A DNA stretch of 6,743 bases from an uncultured Candidatus Saccharibacteria bacterium (GTDB lineage: Bacteria; Patescibacteriota; Saccharimonadia; Saccharimonadales; Saccharimonadaceae): contig CALFQW010000156.1 in NCBI GenBank assembly GCA_937919305.1, positions 1 to 6,743 on the forward strand, in the 5' to 3' direction. Position 1 is the first letter of the stretch, and the number at the start of each line of letters is the position of its first letter. The notes beneath the pieces are model-generated. The model saw only the letters and a program-made list of their open reading frames with translations. It had not been told where the DNA came from and made no database searches. Shown here in pieces: positions 5,464-6,743 of the stretch. A program made the position numbers and the translations under genes.

Positions 5464-5517
5464 ATGAACGATACACGTACGAGCTGCGAGGCGTATGGTG
5501 TATAAGGTATCGTTCGT
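5464..5517. other. Inverted repeat with two competing hairpins in the operon 3' region
   Basis: A perfect 9-base inverted repeat, GAACGATAC (5466-5474) and GTATCGTTC (5507-5515), extends by a wobble and an A-T pair outward. A second pairing uses 5471-5481 with 5492-5503 (about 11 pairs, one bulged G, one wobble). The two share 5471-5474 and exclude each other. They lie just after the last plus gene, and a small TTTGC/GCAAA hairpin (5541-5555) and the terminator follow. It may stabilise the 3' end of the mRNA or be part of a small RNA; no promoter for a separate RNA was recognised. Confidence 0.45.
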
Positions 5518-5564
5518 GGTATTTACTCGCTGAAGTAAGCTTTGCCGTCAGCAAATCTGTAAAC

Positions 5565-5597
5565 AAAAACACCCTCTCAATATGAAAGGGTGTTTTT
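5565..5597. terminator. Bidirectional intrinsic terminator
   Basis: An 11-base-pair perfect stem, AAAAACACCCT (5565-5575) against AGGGTGTTTTT (5587-5597), encloses an 11-base loop. Read on plus, five T close the GC-rich core and would end the DUF1801 operon. Read on minus, the core is followed by TTTTTGTTT, ending the surface protein transcript. Its place between two convergent genes fits a shared terminator. Confidence 0.9.
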
Positions 5598-5602
5598 GCG
5601 AT

Positions 5603-5642
5603 GTCTGAAGGACTCCCTTCTGACGAAGGAGAGCGGTCAGAC
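5603..5642. other. Imperfect hairpin between terminator and surface protein gene
   Basis: GTCTGA (5603-5608) pairs with TCAGAC (5637-5642). Inside, CTCCCTTC pairs with GAAGGAG around a four-base TGAC loop with one bulged C (core CCTTC 5616-5620 with GAAGG 5625-5629). It would be transcribed as the 3' untranslated part of the surface protein mRNA, just before the terminator. It has no T-tract of its own, so it looks like an mRNA-stabilising or processing element. Confidence 0.4.
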
Positions 5643-5650
5643 TCAAGTAT

Positions 5651-6541
5651 CTAGCCAAGTATGTTGCGACGTGATCGTACAAAGTACGTCACACCAGCAG
5701 CCAATGAGCTGAGACCAGCCATGCTAGCAAATGCGCCAGCAGGACCAGTTGAAGCGATAGCTTTTGGTGTTTCTGGAGTAACAACAGGCGTAACAGCACA
5801 CTTGTTCAGGTCGCGGCTGTGAAGGCTAGAGTCAAAGTCGTCCTCACTGATCGTGATGATTTTCTTTGTCGCCAGTTCACAAACGTTGATGTTACCTGGA
5901 GTAGGTGGTGTCACACAGTCGTTCAGGTCGCGGCTGTGAAGGCTTGCGTTGAACTGATCTTCACGGATAGTGATGATCTGCTTTGTAGCCAGTTCACAAA
6001 CGTTGATGTTTTTGACTTCAGGAGCACACTCTACACGAGCTTGGAATTGAACGAATCGTTTCTGCTGAGTTGATACGCCGACACCATTTGGAAGTACAAC
6101 ACCATTACCGACGATACCGTCAGCGAGTGTTGATAGCTTAGAGTTGTTCGCATCAAGTAGGTCTGTTGAACCTGCTACATATGCGAGCTTACCGGCTTTA
6201 TCCAGTGTGACACCTGCAGTGTCAGTTGTAGAGTTAGGATTTGCATTTGTTGCACTAACTGTGACTCTTGAGCTATGGCTCGTAGCCGCTGCAGTAGGCA
6301 TTGTTGCGCTGACTCTAACGCCAGTAAGAGCGTCAGGGCCTGGGTTGTGGATACGAACTTTGAACTGAACTGTGTCGCCACATGTAGCGTTCACCGGGTC
6401 AGTAAAGTCTATGTTTTTTGTGACGTTTTTTACGCGGTATATGTCACCACCTTCTATCTGACCAGCAGCTACGGCTGATACCTGAGAGAAGATGAATACT
6501 GGTAGTGTAAGTACGCCTACGAGAGTAGATAGTAACTTCAT
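5651..6541 (-). CDS. Secreted DUF11-type surface protein with twin Cys repeats and sorting-like tail
   Basis: Predicted cell-surface protein of 296 residues. Residues 1-26 form a signal peptide (hydrophobic 4-24, likely cleavage after A-V-A-A). A DUF11-like Ig-type domain covers about 34-171, with the N-P-G-P-D-A-L-T-G-V motif (67-76) and Cys54/Cys172, which may bridge. Two 32-residue repeats follow (178-209 and 217-248), each beginning N-I-N-V-C and ending D-L-N-x-C with L-A-T-K-x-I-I-T-I, E-D-x-F and S-L-H-S-R in between. After a Pro/Thr linker the C-terminus reads IASTGP (262-267), a hydrophobic segment to about 288, then RSRR: a sortase-signal layout with I-A-S-T-G in place of L-P-x-T-G. 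Similar tails and repeats are, from memory, common in Saccharibacteria. A strong Shine-Dalgarno site fixes the start and suggests high expression. Role, perhaps in attachment to a host or surface, is inferred. Confidence 0.85.
   Translation of the reverse strand: MKLLSTLVGVLTLPVFIFSQVSAVAAGQIEGGDIYRVKNVTKNIDFTDPVNATCGDTVQFKVRIHNPGPDALTGVRVSATMPTAAATSHSSRVTVSATNANPNSTTDTAGVTLDKAGKLAYVAGSTDLLDANNSKLSTLADGIVGNGVVLPNGVGVSTQQKRFVQFQARVECAPEVKNINVCELATKQIITIREDQFNASLHSRDLNDCVTPPTPGNINVCELATKKIITISEDDFDSSLHSRDLNKCAVTPVVTPETPKAIASTGPAGAFASMAGLSSLAAGVTYFVRSRRNILG
5798..5893 (-). repeat. Second copy of the 32-residue Cys-pair repeat
   Basis: Encodes residues 217-248 of the surface protein, with Cys221 and Cys248. 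It matches the first copy at about 25 of 32 residues. DNA identity is highest at the two ends, around L-H-S-R-D-L-N and N-I-N-V-C-E-L-A-T-K, which points to a fairly recent internal duplication or gene conversion. The offset between copies is 117 bases. Confidence 0.85.
5915..6010 (-). repeat. First copy of the 32-residue Cys-pair repeat
   Basis: Encodes residues 178-209 of the surface protein, with Cys182 and Cys209. It differs from the second copy mainly in the middle (E-D-Q-F-N-A against E-D-D-F-D-S). A short P-P-T-P-G linker joins the two. Each copy probably forms a small module closed by its own disulfide, given two cysteines at its ends and an extracellular location. Confidence 0.85.
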
Positions 6542-6547
6542 TATGAT

Positions 6548-6554
6548 CCTCCTT
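6548..6554 (-). promoter_or_regulatory. Strong Shine-Dalgarno site of the surface protein gene
   Basis: Read on minus this is AAGGAGG, six bases before the ATG at 6541, and the best ribosome binding site in the window. It decides the start, which also begins a proper signal peptide. The contrast with the apparently leaderless starts of the other first genes suggests a strongly translated, separately regulated message. Confidence 0.85.
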
Positions 6555-6573
6555 AAAATAGTTGAATCTAAGT

Positions 6574-6579
6574 ATTATC
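6574..6579 (-). promoter_or_regulatory. Possible -10 element of the surface protein gene
   Basis: GATAAT on the minus strand (5 of 6 to consensus) lies 32 bases before the ATG and would give a leader of about 26 bases containing the Shine-Dalgarno site. No good -35 is seen at 16-18 bases. A TTGCAT at 6590-6595 is too close to pair with it but would fit a weaker TTAGAT further down at an 18-base spacing. The true promoter is therefore uncertain. Confidence 0.35.
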
Positions 6580-6610
6580 GGGTTAATGTATGCAAACTAG
6601 ATAGTCACTA

Positions 6611-6743
6611 CAGGTTCTAAATATGATGTGATGCGCGGGCGCGCAGGCGAGAACCTGGTTATGGTCTCAACCTGCGCGCACCGCGACATCAACTACCACC
6701 CTCTTCCGGGTTCTAGAACTCGTCCGCCCTGACGGGGAACGTC
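6611..6743. other. GC-rich structured region of unknown nature, running off the window
   Basis: No convincing protein gene is seen; short frames exist on both strands but none has a start with a ribosome site or a recognisable product. The composition is clearly more GC-rich than the neighbouring genes. A long imperfect hairpin spans 6625-6690: GATGT/ACATC, CGCGG/CCGCG and the 9-base GCGCGCAGG (6639-6647) with CCTGCGCGC (6671-6679), topped by GAGA-CC/GG-TCTC, about 25 pairs in all. CAGGTTCT (6611-6618) can instead pair with AGAACCTG (6650-6657). A palindrome GTTCTAGAAC (6710-6719) and GACG/CGTC (6731-6743) follow. It could be the end of a structured RNA gene, an upstream gene's terminator read on minus, or a repetitive palindromic element. 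No known RNA family was recognised. Confidence 0.5.

Noticed and set aside
5798..6010. CRISPR-like or mobile repeat because of two similar 96-base units
   Set aside because: The units are in-frame protein repeats with matching residues and a short linker; only two copies exist and there are no spacers.
5819..6478. Three plus-strand open frames (67-84 codons) opposite the surface protein gene
   Set aside because: They arise from the repetitive codon pattern of the surface protein; no start signals or motifs are present.
6681..6702. Possible T-box-like sequence on the minus strand (AGGGTGG at 6696-6702 followed later by CGCGG)
   Set aside because: The T-box core needs AGGGTGG-N-ACCGCG with only one base between; here the intervening bases are TAGTTGATGT and the downstream gene is a surface protein, not a tRNA synthetase or amino acid gene.
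6700..6730. tRNA T-arm or RNase P-like fragment (GTTCTAGAAC, AGAACCCGG on minus)
   Set aside because: No seven-base T-loop with a five-base stem can be formed, and the other conserved RNase P blocks are absent.
6632..6743. Open frame on plus running to the window end (ending L-F-R-V-L-E-L-V-R-P-D-G-E-R)
   Set aside because: It has no start codon and no ribosome site after the stop at 6629-6631, and it overlaps the long hairpin. The residues look protein-like only over about 15 codons and match nothing I recognise.
6670..6743. C-terminal end of a basic protein on the minus strand entering from outside the window
   Set aside because: About 24 codons rich in Arg/Ser end in a TGA inside the hairpin. 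High GC alone could keep this frame open, so it is not supported.

Overview
This 6.7 kb window looks like bacterial accessory chromosome, most likely from a Patescibacteria (CPR) member such as Candidatus Saccharibacteria. That is a recognition-based inference, not a proof. The main support is the last gene: a secreted DUF11-type surface protein with twin two-cysteine repeats and a C-terminal sorting-like tail (IASTGP, hydrophobic segment, RSRR), a style I associate with Saccharibacteria. Small compact genes, short intergenic gaps, moderate GC and the standard genetic code also fit. No tRNA, rRNA, CRISPR array, transposase or integrase was seen.

Layout. Positions 19-1299 (minus) encode a ferric-reductase/NOX-type flavocytochrome with four candidate haem-ligand histidines plus FAD and NAD(P)H motifs. 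Diverging from it on plus are a four-helix DUF1761 membrane protein and a DUF1801 (YdhG-like) protein, one base apart. These run into a convergent YdeI/OmpD-associated-type gene at 2158-2463 (minus) whose stop codon directly abuts theirs. A 58-base divergent promoter region then launches a compact plus-strand run: a small two-helix protein with a GWGW motif, DUF1905, a PhnB-like VOC protein (ATGA overlap), an SDR oxidoreductase, an UlaG-like metallo-beta-lactamase-fold protein and a second DUF1801 protein. A structured 3' region and a strong bidirectional terminator (5565-5597) separate this run from the convergent surface protein gene (5651-6541, minus). The right edge (about 6611-6743) is GC-rich, has no convincing gene, and holds a long imperfect inverted repeat with competing pairings.

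How the genes may work together. Most plus-strand products are small cytosolic proteins from families whose members often lie near one another (DUF1801, YdeI-like, DUF1905, PhnB-like VOC) and whose biochemistry is poorly known. The one mechanistic link I can suggest is iron or redox: a membrane flavocytochrome lies beside two proteins of the DUF1801 family, which includes the frataxin-like Bacillus subtilis YdhG/Fra. This is a hypothesis only. Several first-in-transcript genes have a -10 hexamer only 6-10 bases before the ATG, which suggests leaderless mRNAs. Genes inside the operons, and the surface protein, use Shine-Dalgarno sites or coupling instead.
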